Origin: JALZCH01 sp036387135
Lineage (GTDB): Bacteria; Acidobacteriota; Blastocatellia; Pyrinomonadales; Pyrinomonadaceae
DNA length: 64,000 nucleotides
Direction: 5' to 3'
Assembly (NCBI GenBank): GCA_036387135.1
Contig: DASVUH010000058.1
Span: 41,510 to 105,509 of the forward strand
Shown here piece after piece: positions 45,626-54,675 of this stretch; the first letter of the stretch is position 1; the number at the start of each line of letters is the position of its first letter. A program made the translations under genes and the position numbers. The notes beneath the pieces are model-generated. The model worked only from the letters and a program-made list of their open reading frames with translations, did not search any database and was not told the origin of the DNA.

Positions 45626-46423
45626 ATGGTCGGAGAACGTGATTTAATCCAAAATTCGATTTTGCCGCGCGTGAATGTCGTCGGTTTGCGGGCAAATGTG
45701 TGCGGGAGTCTCGAAAAAGTCGTCGAACGAATCGCCGAGATGGCGCAAAGCGGCGCGGGCGATTACGTTTGTTTTTCGACGGTTCATATGGCGATGGAAT
45801 CTTACGACGATCCGCAGTTTGGAAAAGTCGTCAATAGCGCGGATTTTATCGTCACGGACGGAATGCCGCTCGTTTGGATGCAAAAGCTGCGAGGAGCGCA
45901 GGAAGCGGCGCGCGTTCGAGCCAACGATTTGATGATAAGTCTTTGCGAATACGCCGGGAAAAACAATCTGAAAATCGGTTTTTACGGTGGGAAGCCGGAA
46001 GTTATCGAAGCGATTCGAGCGCGTGCGGCGAAAGATTTTCCGAATTTGCAGATTGTTTACGCTTTTTCGCCGCCGTTTCGAGTTTTGACCGAGGAAGAAG
46101 ACCGGCAAATAACCGAGGAAATCAACGACGCGGGCGCGGAGATTTTGTTTGTCGGTTTGGGCTGTCCGAAACAGGAACGATGGATGGCGACGCACAAAGG
46201 AAAAATCAAAGCCGTGATGCTTGGCGTCGGCGCGTCGTTCGATTTTTATGCCGGAAACGTCAGCGAATCTCCCGCTTGGCTTGGCAATCTCGGTTTGGAA
46301 TGGCTTTATCGTTTGACGCAGGAACCGCGTCGTTTGTGGCGGCGTTATTTGATTCTCAATCCGCGTTTTATGACGCTGGCAGCTTTGCAGCTTGCGGGTT
46401 TAAAGAAGTTCGAGTCAGAGTAA
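45626..46423 (+). CDS. WecG/TagA/CpsF family glycosyltransferase
   Basis: A 265-residue GT26 enzyme. Marks are VDFIVTDGMPLVWMQKL-type SADFIVTDGMPLVW near 74, RVRANDLMISL, KIGFYGGKPEVIEAI, ILFVGLGCPKQERWM near 175 and GVGASFDFYAGNV near 200, then WLGNLGLEWLYRLTQEPRRL. It adds an N-acetylmannosaminuronate- or glucose-type residue to a lipid-linked acceptor in surface polysaccharide synthesis. No ribosome site is visible before ATG 45626, which abuts a heptad repeat. It follows the GT4 gene by 50 nt. Confidence 0.9.
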   Translation: MVGERDLIQNSILPRVNVVGLRANVCGSLEKVVERIAEMAQSGAGDYVCFSTVHMAMESYDDPQFGKVVNSADFIVTDGMPLVWMQKLRGAQEAARVRANDLMISLCEYAGKNNLKIGFYGGKPEVIEAIRARAAKDFPNLQIVYAFSPPFRVLTEEEDRQITEEINDAGAEILFVGLGCPKQERWMATHKGKIKAVMLGVGASFDFYAGNVSESPAWLGNLGLEWLYRLTQEPRRLWRRYLILNPRFMTLAALQLAGLKKFESE

Positions 46424-46476
46424 AAGTTCAAGTTTTTCTTTTCGACTTGGACTCTGAACTTTGCGTAAACAAAATT

Positions 46477-46559
46477 AAACTATCAACTATAAACTCTCAA
46501 CTATCAACTGTTACTCATTGAAAAACAGTTGATAGTTAATAGTTGACAGTTGATAGTTT
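46477..46559. repeat. heptad tandem repeat, inverted pair (CTATCAA unit)
   Basis: Left arm 46477-46512 and right arm 46524-46559, 36 nt each, complementary with a few mismatches. Heptads CTATCAA, CTATAAA, CTCTCAA, CTATCAA are visible. A more degenerate pair (about 46406-46462) overlaps the 3' end of the WecG/TagA gene. Confidence 0.85.
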
Positions 46560-46612
46560 CAATCTTTTTTCAATTCGATTTGTTTGCGCTTATTCAATAT
46601 TGCCTTAGATTT

Positions 46613-48742
46613 TTATAATCGCGGCAACGTAAAGCTGAAGCGCGAGCCTTGTCCCGGTTCGCTTTCGACGGCGACCGCGCCGCCATGTTGTTCGACGACT
46701 TCTTTGACGAACGACAAGCCCAAGCCCGTCGAAGTTTCGTTTTTGTCCTGCCCGTCGCGCGGCACGCGGTAGAATTTTTCCCAAACTTTTTCGAGCGAAT
46801 CCGAAGGCACGCCGTAGCCTCGATCTTCGACAATCACGCGCACGGCGTCAGATTCGAGAATCGAGGAAACCGTAATGGTTGTGCGTTCGGGGCTGTATTT
46901 GATGGCGTTGTCAACAAGATGCGTAACGACTTTGGTGATTAAGCCTTTGTCGCCGGCAACCGGCGGGAGATGCGAGTTTGCCTGTTCGACCAGCCGGATG
47001 CGCTTGGCTTTTGCCAGCGGCTGAATTCCCGAAACGGCTTCGTGAACAATGTTGTCGAGCCGGATCGGAATTTTAACCACGTCGCGTTTGTCGGATTGTT
47101 CGAGCTTTGAGACCGCCAGAAACGTCGAAAGCATTCGGGAAAGCCGTTGCGATTCGGTTGAGATGATTTTTAGAAACTCGCGCGATTCTTCCGGGATGGC
47201 TTCGTCAATCATCAGCAATTCGGCGAAACCGTTGATTGAAGTAATCGGCGTGCGAAGCTCGTGCGACATCAAGCTGACCATATCGCTGCGCAATTTTTCG
47301 TTTTCCTTTTGCGCCGTGATGTCGCGCACCGTGACCATAAAACAGAGCGGTTTGGTAATGAGCGAAGTGTCGTGGATTGATTGCCCGTCGGGTTCGTCTT
47401 TGATCAGCGAGATTTGCAAATCGAAAGTTTTGCTGCGCTCGACGAATTGTAATTCGTGTTGATATTTTTCACCAGTCTGCAAAACGCGGCGGACGGCAAT
47501 GCGCGGGTCGTCGAAAACGCCGCCTTGAAAACGTTCCAAGAGTCCGAAAAGGTCGAGCTGGCGGGCGCGGTCTTGGGTGACTTGCGCGGCGCGCAGCATC
47601 GGGCGATTGACGTAAGCGAGCGTTCCGTCGAGATACGAAACCGCGTAGCCGTCGTCCATTTGCGAAAAAGCGAGCGAGCCGAAACGCTGTTCGGCGAGCA
47701 AACCGCTCACCAGGCGAAAAGCTTCGAGCCGGTGTTCGGCGGATTCGACCGAAAAAAACGAAAAGAAATTGCTCCGCCAGTTTTTATCGCGCGTTTGCTG
47801 GCGTTGAAAATTGCGCGCCAATTGATCGGCGAAAGCGGTTAAAACGTTTGTGTCGGCGGCTTCAAAACCTTCGCGGAAACGCGCGAGCATCGCGCCGGTC
47901 GTTATCTCTTCGTGAAGCAGCGGAACGGCGACCAGCGAATTTAAATCTTTGTTTTTTCTGACGGCGGGCGCTTGCGCTTCGACAGCTTCCTGGCATAGCT
48001 CCATTCCTTCGCGCCAGACGGCTTGTCTTTCGTTGATTCGTTCGGCTCCGTGATTTCCGCCGCGCGTGCGTCCGACCGGCTGCAATTTGCCGGAGCGGTC
48101 GAATTGAAAAATTATCACTTCTTCAACGGGCAAAACCGCGAGCAAAACCTGGAGTGCGCTTTGCAGTCTGGCATCGGCTTTTTTGCCTTCGAGAACATGG
48201 TTTGCCAGCGCCAGCCGCTGCACTCCGAATGAGAGTTGTTTTTCAACGCGCCAGATTTTTCCGACCTGCACAAATCCGAAAGCAAGAGTAGCCGCGCAAA
48301 CCGAAGAAACAGCTAAAACGTCAGTGTTTGCCAAATGAGCCGCCAAAGCGCCGCCGATTAGCGAGACGAAAATTATCCCGCCGAAATACGGCAGAATTTT
48401 ACGAGCGCCGAATTGTTCGGTTAAATATCCGGTGATCGCTGAAATGCCCAGCAAAACGGCGAAAGCGAGAATCGGATTCGGATGTGAAAGATTTCTGACT
48501 TCATCAAACGGCAGGAAAAATAACAGTGCTTCAAGCGGCAGCGTGACTTCGAGCAGCCACGCAACGAAAGCCAAAAATCCGGCTCCCGCCGATAAACCGA
48601 AAGTTATCGGTAAAACGCCGCTCATCCAGGAACGGGTGTTTGTATTTTTCTGTCGCGGCGATTTTGTGACGGCTCTTTCAGGTAAAACCTTAGGCGGCGG
48701 AGCAGTCGAAAGCTCGGCGACGTTTGATTGAACACGATACAT
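46613..48742 (-). CDS. membrane sensor histidine kinase with GAF and PAS domains
   Basis: A 709-residue protein with about five N-terminal membrane spans (residues 45-165), a GAF-like domain (185-325, LQVLLAVLPVEEVIIFQFD), a PAS-like domain (about 345-465, SQMDDGYAVSYLDGTLAYVN), then HisKA with SLMSHELRTPITSINGFAELL near 491 and HATPase with DNAIKYSPE, EDRGYGVPSDS and GLGLSFVKEVVEQHGG. It is a PhoR/VicK-like kinase; no response regulator is adjacent. The start ATG 48742 is the first in-frame ATG. The 241-nt upstream spacer to 48984 shows nothing specific. Confidence 0.93.
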   Translation of the reverse strand: MYRVQSNVAELSTAPPPKVLPERAVTKSPRQKNTNTRSWMSGVLPITFGLSAGAGFLAFVAWLLEVTLPLEALLFFLPFDEVRNLSHPNPILAFAVLLGISAITGYLTEQFGARKILPYFGGIIFVSLIGGALAAHLANTDVLAVSSVCAATLAFGFVQVGKIWRVEKQLSFGVQRLALANHVLEGKKADARLQSALQVLLAVLPVEEVIIFQFDRSGKLQPVGRTRGGNHGAERINERQAVWREGMELCQEAVEAQAPAVRKNKDLNSLVAVPLLHEEITTGAMLARFREGFEAADTNVLTAFADQLARNFQRQQTRDKNWRSNFFSFFSVESAEHRLEAFRLVSGLLAEQRFGSLAFSQMDDGYAVSYLDGTLAYVNRPMLRAAQVTQDRARQLDLFGLLERFQGGVFDDPRIAVRRVLQTGEKYQHELQFVERSKTFDLQISLIKDEPDGQSIHDTSLITKPLCFMVTVRDITAQKENEKLRSDMVSLMSHELRTPITSINGFAELLMIDEAIPEESREFLKIISTESQRLSRMLSTFLAVSKLEQSDKRDVVKIPIRLDNIVHEAVSGIQPLAKAKRIRLVEQANSHLPPVAGDKGLITKVVTHLVDNAIKYSPERTTITVSSILESDAVRVIVEDRGYGVPSDSLEKVWEKFYRVPRDGQDKNETSTGLGLSFVKEVVEQHGGAVAVESEPGQGSRFSFTLPRL

Positions 48743-48983
48743 ATAAAATTGCGGAAAATCGAAGAAAATTATTGAAACAAAATTTGTGAGACTTTCAAAT
48801 CTGTGGGAGCAATGTAAGACAAGATTGCAAAATCCTGCTTTAAATTTTATAAACGATGTTAGTCACTAAAATCAAGTTTTTTGAGTTATATTCGTAACTT
48901 TCGTCCGGCTTAAATCTTTTAAAATTTCATTCAGGTTTTATAATTTGCCAAAAACGAAATTTTCTTGAACAATCAAAAGCAGA

Positions 48984-49304
48984 ATGTACCAGACAATAAC
49001 ACCCGGCGAGCTGGAGGAAAAAATCCGGCGCGGCGAAAAATTTAGATTGATTGACGTGCGCGAGCCGCTCGAACACGAAATAGCGCGTATTGAAGCGGCG
49101 GAGCTGTTGCCGATGAGCCGTGCCGGCGATTGGGTCGGCGAGCTTAAACCTGAAGAAGAAATCGTTTTCTTTTGTCACCACGGCGGGCGCAGCGCGCAGG
49201 TCTGCGAATATTTATCGCGGCAGGGATTTGAAAATTTATACAATCTCGCTGGCGGCATTGATTTATACTCGGTGGAAGTTGATAAAAACATACCGCGATA
49301 TTAG
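48984..49304 (+). CDS. rhodanese-like sulfurtransferase
   Basis: A 106-residue single-domain rhodanese. The active-site loop is FFCHHGGRSAQVCEYL near residue 64 with the catalytic cysteine, preceded by RLIDVREPLEHEIARI and followed by NLAGGIDLYS. It resembles GlpE/PspE-type proteins that move sulfane sulfur. The stop codon TAG 49302-49304 is the first triplet of a heptad repeat. Confidence 0.92.
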   Translation: MYQTITPGELEEKIRRGEKFRLIDVREPLEHEIARIEAAELLPMSRAGDWVGELKPEEEIVFFCHHGGRSAQVCEYLSRQGFENLYNLAGGIDLYSVEVDKNIPRY

Positions 49305-49380
49305 GTTCAAGGTTCAAAGTTCAAGGTTTAAAGTCAAAGATTTGCCAACCTTGAACTTTGAACCTTGAACTTTGAACCTA
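49302..49380. repeat. heptad tandem repeat, inverted pair (GGTTCAA unit)
   Basis: Left arm 49302-49328 and right arm 49347-49380 are complementary over 24 bases; the right arm then carries one extra heptad (TTTGAAC) before the shared CTA. The right arm ends 3 nt before the GrdB-like start. Confidence 0.92.
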
Positions 49381-49383
49381 GTA

Positions 49384-50181
49384 ATGGAATTGATTGAGAA
49401 TTTGAAAGATTGGCGCGGGCGTTTTGGGCGTTGGCGCGGGCGCAGCGGCGATGATTTGAGCAGTTATCCTTTTGTCGAAAACCGCCGCTCGCCTTTTACC
49501 TCATTGCGGCGGGCGCACCCGATGATTCATCTGGCTTTTATCTCCTCAGCCGGAGCTTATATTGACGGCACCGAGCCGTTTGACGTGAACGCCGCCGACG
49601 GCGATCTGAACTTCCGCGAAATTCCGATTGAAGTCACGGGCGAAGATTTGCAGTTTGCCGCGCGCGGTTATGACACAACCGCCGTCCGGGAAGATTTGAA
49701 CTCGCAAATTCCGATTCAAAGATTGCTTGAATATCAGGCAAACGCTGTTATCGGTCAGCTCAATTCGGTTTGGTGGAGCTTTTCCGGCTGGATTCCGAAC
49801 GCTGGGCGAATGACGGAAACAATGATTCCCAAAATCGTCGAGCGGCTTCATCGTTACGAAGTGCAGGTCGCGCTGATCGTTCCGGCTTCTAGGCTGTGTC
49901 ATCAATCGTGCGCTCTTGTCGCGCGCGCTATCGAAGCGAGCGGAATTTCGACAATGATGCTGGCGGTCGAGCGCGAGGTGATTGATAAAGTTCACCCGCC
50001 GCGCTGCTGCTTTTATGACGGCGAATACGGTCAGGTCTCCGGCAAACCTAACTGGAGCGAGCATCAGCGCCGCATTATGGACGAATCGTTGCGGATGATT
50101 GAATCTTTCGACCAGCCGACGGTCAGAAAGCTCGTCGTTGATCTCGAAACCGAAGTCGAGCAGCAGCGCGGCGAGAGGTAA
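49384..50181 (+). CDS. GrdB/PrdB-family (glycine/betaine/proline reductase B) protein
   Basis: A 265-residue protein resembling the GRDB family: MIHLAFISSAGAYIDGTEPF, FREIPIEV, GQLNSVWWSFSGWIPNAG, IVERLHRYEVQVALIVPASR, then CHQSCALVARAIEASGI and an ISTMML strand. Classical GrdB and PrdB use a selenocysteine or cysteine near this point for reductive cleavage; here cysteines of CHQSC are sense codons with no in-frame TGA. Partner proteins (GrdA, GrdE) are absent nearby, so the activity is unknown. ATG 49384 directly follows a heptad repeat and lacks a ribosome site. Confidence 0.72.
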   Translation: MELIENLKDWRGRFGRWRGRSGDDLSSYPFVENRRSPFTSLRRAHPMIHLAFISSAGAYIDGTEPFDVNAADGDLNFREIPIEVTGEDLQFAARGYDTTAVREDLNSQIPIQRLLEYQANAVIGQLNSVWWSFSGWIPNAGRMTETMIPKIVERLHRYEVQVALIVPASRLCHQSCALVARAIEASGISTMMLAVEREVIDKVHPPRCCFYDGEYGQVSGKPNWSEHQRRIMDESLRMIESFDQPTVRKLVVDLETEVEQQRGER

Positions 50182-50187
50182 ATTAAG

Positions 50188-50272
50188 AACTCAGAATGGA
50201 GAAGTGAAAACGGAGAACCGATTAAATTTTCAGATTTCGGTTCTCCGTTCTCACTTCTCACTTCTCAGTTTT
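50188..50272. repeat. degenerate heptad repeat, inverted pair (GAGAAC/TTCTCAC type)
   Basis: Left arm 50188-50220 and right arm 50238-50272. The right arm reads TTCTCCG, TTCTCAC, TTCTCAC, TTCTCAG. It holds the stop codon (50251-50253) and last codons (LRSEK) of the hybrid histidine kinase. Confidence 0.85.
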
Positions 50273-53200
50273 CCCAATGTTTCTGCAAGTTGCGCGAAAT
50301 CGAAAGGTTTTCCGATAACCAGGTTAACGGGCTTGTTTTCCGGCTCGAAATCCGGGTGCGCTCCTTCGCCGTGACCGGTGACCAAAACGATTTTGACGGC
50401 TTCGTTTCTCCGGCGTATCTCGCGCGCAAGCTGCCAGCCGTCCATTTCGGGCATTGATAAATCGGTGAAAACGGCGTCGAAAGTTTCGTTTGACAGTTTT
50501 TCGAGCGCTTCGGCGCCGCTCGAAACGGCGACGACTTTTTGGTCAAGCTCGATGAGCATTTCTTCCAGAACAGACCGCACCGATTCTTCGTCGTCAACCA
50601 CCAGAATCGAAAGTTTTACGTCATTAAGCGAAGCCTTTTCGGTTTCGTCCCGGTTCGCTTTTTCCGGCTCGATTGTGGGCAGCTCGATTCTGAAATTCGT
50701 GCCTTTGCCGATTTCCGATTTAACGCAGATTTTGCCGTTGTGCGCTTCGATGATGCTGTAGCTGACCGATAATCCGAGTCCGGTTCCGTTGACTCCTTTG
50801 GTCGTAAAAAACGGTTCAAACACGCGCTTTCTGATTTCTTCGCTCATTCCCGCGCCCGAATCCGCAAAATAAATCGTTGCGCTGCCGCCCTCGCGTTTGC
50901 AGTTGATTTTCAGACGACCGCCCTCAGGCATTGCGTCGAGCGCGTTGACGATGAGATTGACGAAAACCTCGCGCAATTCCGACGGATTGCAAAGAACGTA
51001 AAGCTCCGTCGAACAATCAATTTCCAGATCGTATTTGACGCCGCGCGCCTGCGCCTCGTTTTCCCAGCGCGTTCGCATAATCTCCACCGCATCGCGGACG
51101 AGCAAAGCGGCGTCAACCGGCTCTAAGTTATCGGTCGGCGTTTGACGGGCAAAAGTTTGAATTCGCCGGACGGTCGCCGCGGCGTCTTCGGCGGCGGTTT
51201 GAATAACTCGCAAATCGCGGCTGAACGCCTCGTCGCCGACGCGCTTGCGTAAAAGCTGAACGCGACCTAAAATCGCCGCTAATCCGTTGTTAAAATCGTG
51301 CGCGACGCCCGACGCCAACTTACCCAGAGCGCGCAATTTGTCGGCTTGCGCCGCTCTCTCAAAGGCGTGTTTTTGGTCGGTCACGTCGCGGACAAACCAC
51401 AAAGCGCCAATCGTTTTCTCGGCTTCGACGAGCGGGACGCTGTTGAAAACCGCGTCGCGGATTTCGCCCGCTTCGGTCAGAAAACGAGCTTCAAAATTCT
51501 GCGGCGAGCCTTTTTCGAGCGCCGCGCGCAGAGCGTTCTTTGCCGCTTCAGAATCCGCCGGATGCACCATTTCGAGAAAATGCCGCACTACCAGTTTTTC
51601 AGCCGGACAGCCGTAAGCCGCCGTTGTCGCTTGATTACAGCGCAAAAGGCGTCCATCGGTGTCAACCGAGAAAATCGGCTCGACAATTCCTTCCAAAACC
51701 TGCGTCAACAATCTTTCCCGTTGACGCGCAACCGATTCGGCTTGACGCAATTCGTGCAGATCGCGCACGGTGCTGACGACGCCGATTAGCTCGCCGGTTT
51801 CGCCGACAAGCGGCTCGGCTGTGATTAGCAACGGACGGCGCGTCGCTTTTGAAACTCTTTCGACCGTCATCCGGCGCTTTTCCGACAAAACTTGCTGCAC
51901 GACGCAGTGATTATCGTGCTTTTTGTTGGTCAGCATCTCGCAGCAGGTTTTTCCGAGAAGCTGGCGCGGCGCTGCGTCTTCGATTGCCGCGCCGGCGCGG
52001 TTGACGCGAATCAGCCGCCGTTCGCGGTTAAAAATAAACACGCCGTCGCTCATCGCGTCGAATGTAGATTCCCATTCGCGTTTGGCGCGGCGCGTGATTT
52101 CAAACAATTCGGCTTGCGTGATGCCGAGCGAAAGCTGAACGGCGACGTTTTCAATCAGCGCGATTTCGTCTTCCGTCCAACGCCGAACGTAATCGGTTTG
52201 CTGAATACAGAGAGTTCCTCGAAAACTTTCGTTGACCACGAGCGGGCAGTAAATTACCGATTTGACTTCGCTCTGTCGCGCCAGGCTATGAATGTAATCG
52301 CTCAATTCCGAATTCGGCGAAACGAATTTTTCAACGTCGTGAACAACGATTGTCTGCCGCTCTTCGAGCAGTTTTTTCCCCAGAATATTCTCGTAAGAAA
52401 TTGGCGGAAGCGGATTTAAAATTATATTCGGCGAGACAAATTCATACTCCGCCGAAACCTCCTGAGCCGGGTTTGCCGCGTCATAGAAACACAGAAAGGC
52501 GCGCGAGGCGGCGAGCGTTTTGCCCAGCTCGTGCGTCGCGGCATAAAGAACTTCGGGCAATTGCAGCGAAGCGCGAATCGCCGTGCTGAGATGATTGATC
52601 AATTTTTCTCGCCGGCTCGTCGCCTCGGCTCGCTGATAAAGCTCGGCTTGACGAATGGCGATTGCCGCTTTGTCTGCGACGGCGCGGGCAAGCGCGGTGT
52701 CGGTTTCGCTCCAACGCCTGATTTCTTCGGTCGTCGTAAAAGAAATAACGCCCGTAATTGTGCTAGCCACGCGAATTGCCACGCACATCAACGATTTCAC
52801 GCCGCGCTCATGCAGAACGCCTTCATATAAATCCTCAATTAACGGCTCGTTCGAGACATCGTCAAACGCAGCATAATCATTATTGAAAAGCGCTTCGACC
52901 GTAGTTCTGGTCAGCGGCAAAGGAACGTGAAACTCGTCGGGCGAAATTGGATTCCGCGTTGCGGCAAAACCGGCTGCGGTGCGGGCGAGATTTTGATCGT
53001 GATCGAACAAATACAAAATACAGCGGTCAACCGCGAGATGCTCGCCCAGCTCGTCAACAATCGTTTGAAAAACTTCTTCGAGGCGAAGCGATTGTCGCAC
53101 TTTGTTGCTGATGCGCGTCACGAGAGCTTCGCGCTCGACGAAAGTTTCAAGCTGCCGGACGGCTTCGACCAGTTTTCGCTCGGTCAAAACGCGCTCGGTA

Positions 53201-54369
53201 ACGTCGCGCTGCGTTCCCCAGGCGCGAACCAATTTGCAGTTTTCGACGATTCCGATGAAATTGTTTAAGAAATATTTTTCATCGCCGTTTGCGTCGCGCT
53301 CGTGCGAAACGGCTTCGACAAGGCGATATTCCGATTCGATAAAGTTTTTTAGAAATTCATAATTTGCCGGATCGGAGCGCACGAGAAGCTGTTCGATGGT
53401 CGAGCCGATTAAATCGGACGCTTTTTCCCGACCGTACATTCGCGCCATCCCATCGTTGCATTCGGCGAAGTAACCGTGTTTGTAAAAAAGCTCGATTTGT
53501 TTTTCGGCTGGCAAAGATACGGAAACCGGTTTGGTAAATTCGATGCGCCAGATGCCTTCGCCGCTCTGGTCAATAAACGCTCGATAACGCTGCTCGCTCT
53601 CGTGCAGAGCTTTTTCGGCAAATTTACGCTCGGTAATGTCAGTCGCTACGCCGCTGACTCCGGCAAATCTTCCTTCGCCGTCGTACAAAGGATTGAAGTG
53701 AACTTCAAAAACGGCTTTATTGGCTTCCAGTTGAGCGGTAAAGCTCTCGCCGTTTAAAGCGCGGCGGGCTTGCTGCAAAACTTGCGGATTGCCGCAATAA
53801 ACGTCAAAAACCGACTTGCCGACCGATTCGCCGTTTTTGCGTCCCAATTTTTCCAGAGCCGCGCCTTCCGATAAGGTAAATTTGCCGAAACGGTCTAACG
53901 CAAAAACAACCACCGGCGATTTTTCAATCACCGACTGGTAACGCATCTGGCTTTCGGCTAGCGCGTCAAGCGCCGCCCGGCGTTCGGTTACGTCTTCGCA
54001 AACAACCAGAAACAAGCTTTCGCCCGTTTCTTCCGCGATCATCCGCACGTTTTCCGAAACATAAATAACGTCGCCGTTTTTACGAATTTTCCGCAATTCG
54101 CATTGCGCCGTTTTGTTGCTGCTTGAGGGCAAAAGCTCGATTTGCTGTTTTAGTTTCGGGCGGTCTTCAGCGTGAAAAAGCTCGAAAATCGAGCAGCCGA
54201 TTAGCTCGTCTTCGCTGTAACCGAGCCGCTCGACGCCGCTTTGATTGACCGACAGAACAATGCCTTCGGCATCTAACACGAAAAACATCAGCGGGCTGGC
54301 TTCGTAGAGCGTCCGGTACAGCTTTTCTGTAGCGACAAGTGTAGTGGGAAAGACTAATTGGTCAAGCAT
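50251..54369 (-). CDS. soluble hybrid sensor histidine kinase with multiple PAS and GAF domains
   Basis: A 1372-residue protein without membrane spans. In order: PAS (LYEASPLMFFVLDAEG), PAS, PAS (RAFIDQSGEGIWRIEF), GAF (KVRQSLRLEEVFQTIVDELGEHL), GAF (LINHLSTAIRASLQLPEVLY), PAS (FDAMSDGVFIFNRERRLIRVN), PAS (QVLEGIVEPIFSVDTDGRLL), HisKA with ASGVAHDFNNGLAAIL near 1022, HATPase (NLIVNALDAMPEGGRL, GTGLGLSVSYSI), and a receiver with phospho-acceptor in FTDLSMPEMDG near 1303. ATG 54369 is preferred over the far TTG 54432; neither has a ribosome site. The C-terminal six residues come from a heptad repeat. Confidence 0.93.
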   Translation of the reverse strand: MLDQLVFPTTLVATEKLYRTLYEASPLMFFVLDAEGIVLSVNQSGVERLGYSEDELIGCSIFELFHAEDRPKLKQQIELLPSSSNKTAQCELRKIRKNGDVIYVSENVRMIAEETGESLFLVVCEDVTERRAALDALAESQMRYQSVIEKSPVVVFALDRFGKFTLSEGAALEKLGRKNGESVGKSVFDVYCGNPQVLQQARRALNGESFTAQLEANKAVFEVHFNPLYDGEGRFAGVSGVATDITERKFAEKALHESEQRYRAFIDQSGEGIWRIEFTKPVSVSLPAEKQIELFYKHGYFAECNDGMARMYGREKASDLIGSTIEQLLVRSDPANYEFLKNFIESEYRLVEAVSHERDANGDEKYFLNNFIGIVENCKLVRAWGTQRDVTERVLTERKLVEAVRQLETFVEREALVTRISNKVRQSLRLEEVFQTIVDELGEHLAVDRCILYLFDHDQNLARTAAGFAATRNPISPDEFHVPLPLTRTTVEALFNNDYAAFDDVSNEPLIEDLYEGVLHERGVKSLMCVAIRVASTITGVISFTTTEEIRRWSETDTALARAVADKAAIAIRQAELYQRAEATSRREKLINHLSTAIRASLQLPEVLYAATHELGKTLAASRAFLCFYDAANPAQEVSAEYEFVSPNIILNPLPPISYENILGKKLLEERQTIVVHDVEKFVSPNSELSDYIHSLARQSEVKSVIYCPLVVNESFRGTLCIQQTDYVRRWTEDEIALIENVAVQLSLGITQAELFEITRRAKREWESTFDAMSDGVFIFNRERRLIRVNRAGAAIEDAAPRQLLGKTCCEMLTNKKHDNHCVVQQVLSEKRRMTVERVSKATRRPLLITAEPLVGETGELIGVVSTVRDLHELRQAESVARQRERLLTQVLEGIVEPIFSVDTDGRLLRCNQATTAAYGCPAEKLVVRHFLEMVHPADSEAAKNALRAALEKGSPQNFEARFLTEAGEIRDAVFNSVPLVEAEKTIGALWFVRDVTDQKHAFERAAQADKLRALGKLASGVAHDFNNGLAAILGRVQLLRKRVGDEAFSRDLRVIQTAAEDAAATVRRIQTFARQTPTDNLEPVDAALLVRDAVEIMRTRWENEAQARGVKYDLEIDCSTELYVLCNPSELREVFVNLIVNALDAMPEGGRLKINCKREGGSATIYFADSGAGMSEEIRKRVFEPFFTTKGVNGTGLGLSVSYSIIEAHNGKICVKSEIGKGTNFRIELPTIEPEKANRDETEKASLNDVKLSILVVDDEESVRSVLEEMLIELDQKVVAVSSGAEALEKLSNETFDAVFTDLSMPEMDGWQLAREIRRRNEAVKIVLVTGHGEGAHPDFEPENKPVNLVIGKPFDFAQLAETLGKLRSEK

Positions 54370-54484
54370 TTGTATTTTTATTTTGTGAGTTTGAGGATAT
54401 AAACGGCGGAAGATGGACGCCGTGAAATGCAAAACAATCGTAAACGATTTTTCAACCGTCGTAAAGAGCTATTTCCGAAAATAA

Positions 54485-54516
54485 AAAAAACGCAGACCAA
54501 TGAGTCTGCGTTTTTT
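54485..54516. terminator. bidirectional intrinsic terminator
   Basis: A 13-bp perfect stem AAAAAACGCAGAC (54485-54497/54504-54516) with CAATGA loop and T-runs both ways. It can end transcription from the CrtC-like gene upstream on the minus strand. Confidence 0.88.
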
Positions 54517-54551
54517 ACAATTTAGAGCAATTCAGGCTTGGATGTCCGTGT

Positions 54552-54615
54552 CAGTACCTTGAACGGTAGTGAGCGGGTTTGTTAATTGACCCGCTCACTA
54601 CCGTTCAAGGTACTG
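54552..54615. repeat. 27-bp perfect inverted repeat
   Basis: Arms 54552-54578 and 54589-54615 are exact complements around a 10-nt loop. The arms are GC-balanced, have no T-run and contain no clear heptad. The core TGAACGGTAGTGAGCGGG looks like a dispersed repeat type; no second copy is in this window. Confidence 0.9.
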
Positions 54616-54675
54616 TTCATTTTGTTGCTGCCCATACACTAATCCCATTCTAGCTGTTGCCGGATTTTAAAATTC

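Noticed and set aside
49884..49945. Selenocysteine codon in the GrdB-like gene
   Set aside because: The frame is continuous with cysteine codons and no in-frame TGA.
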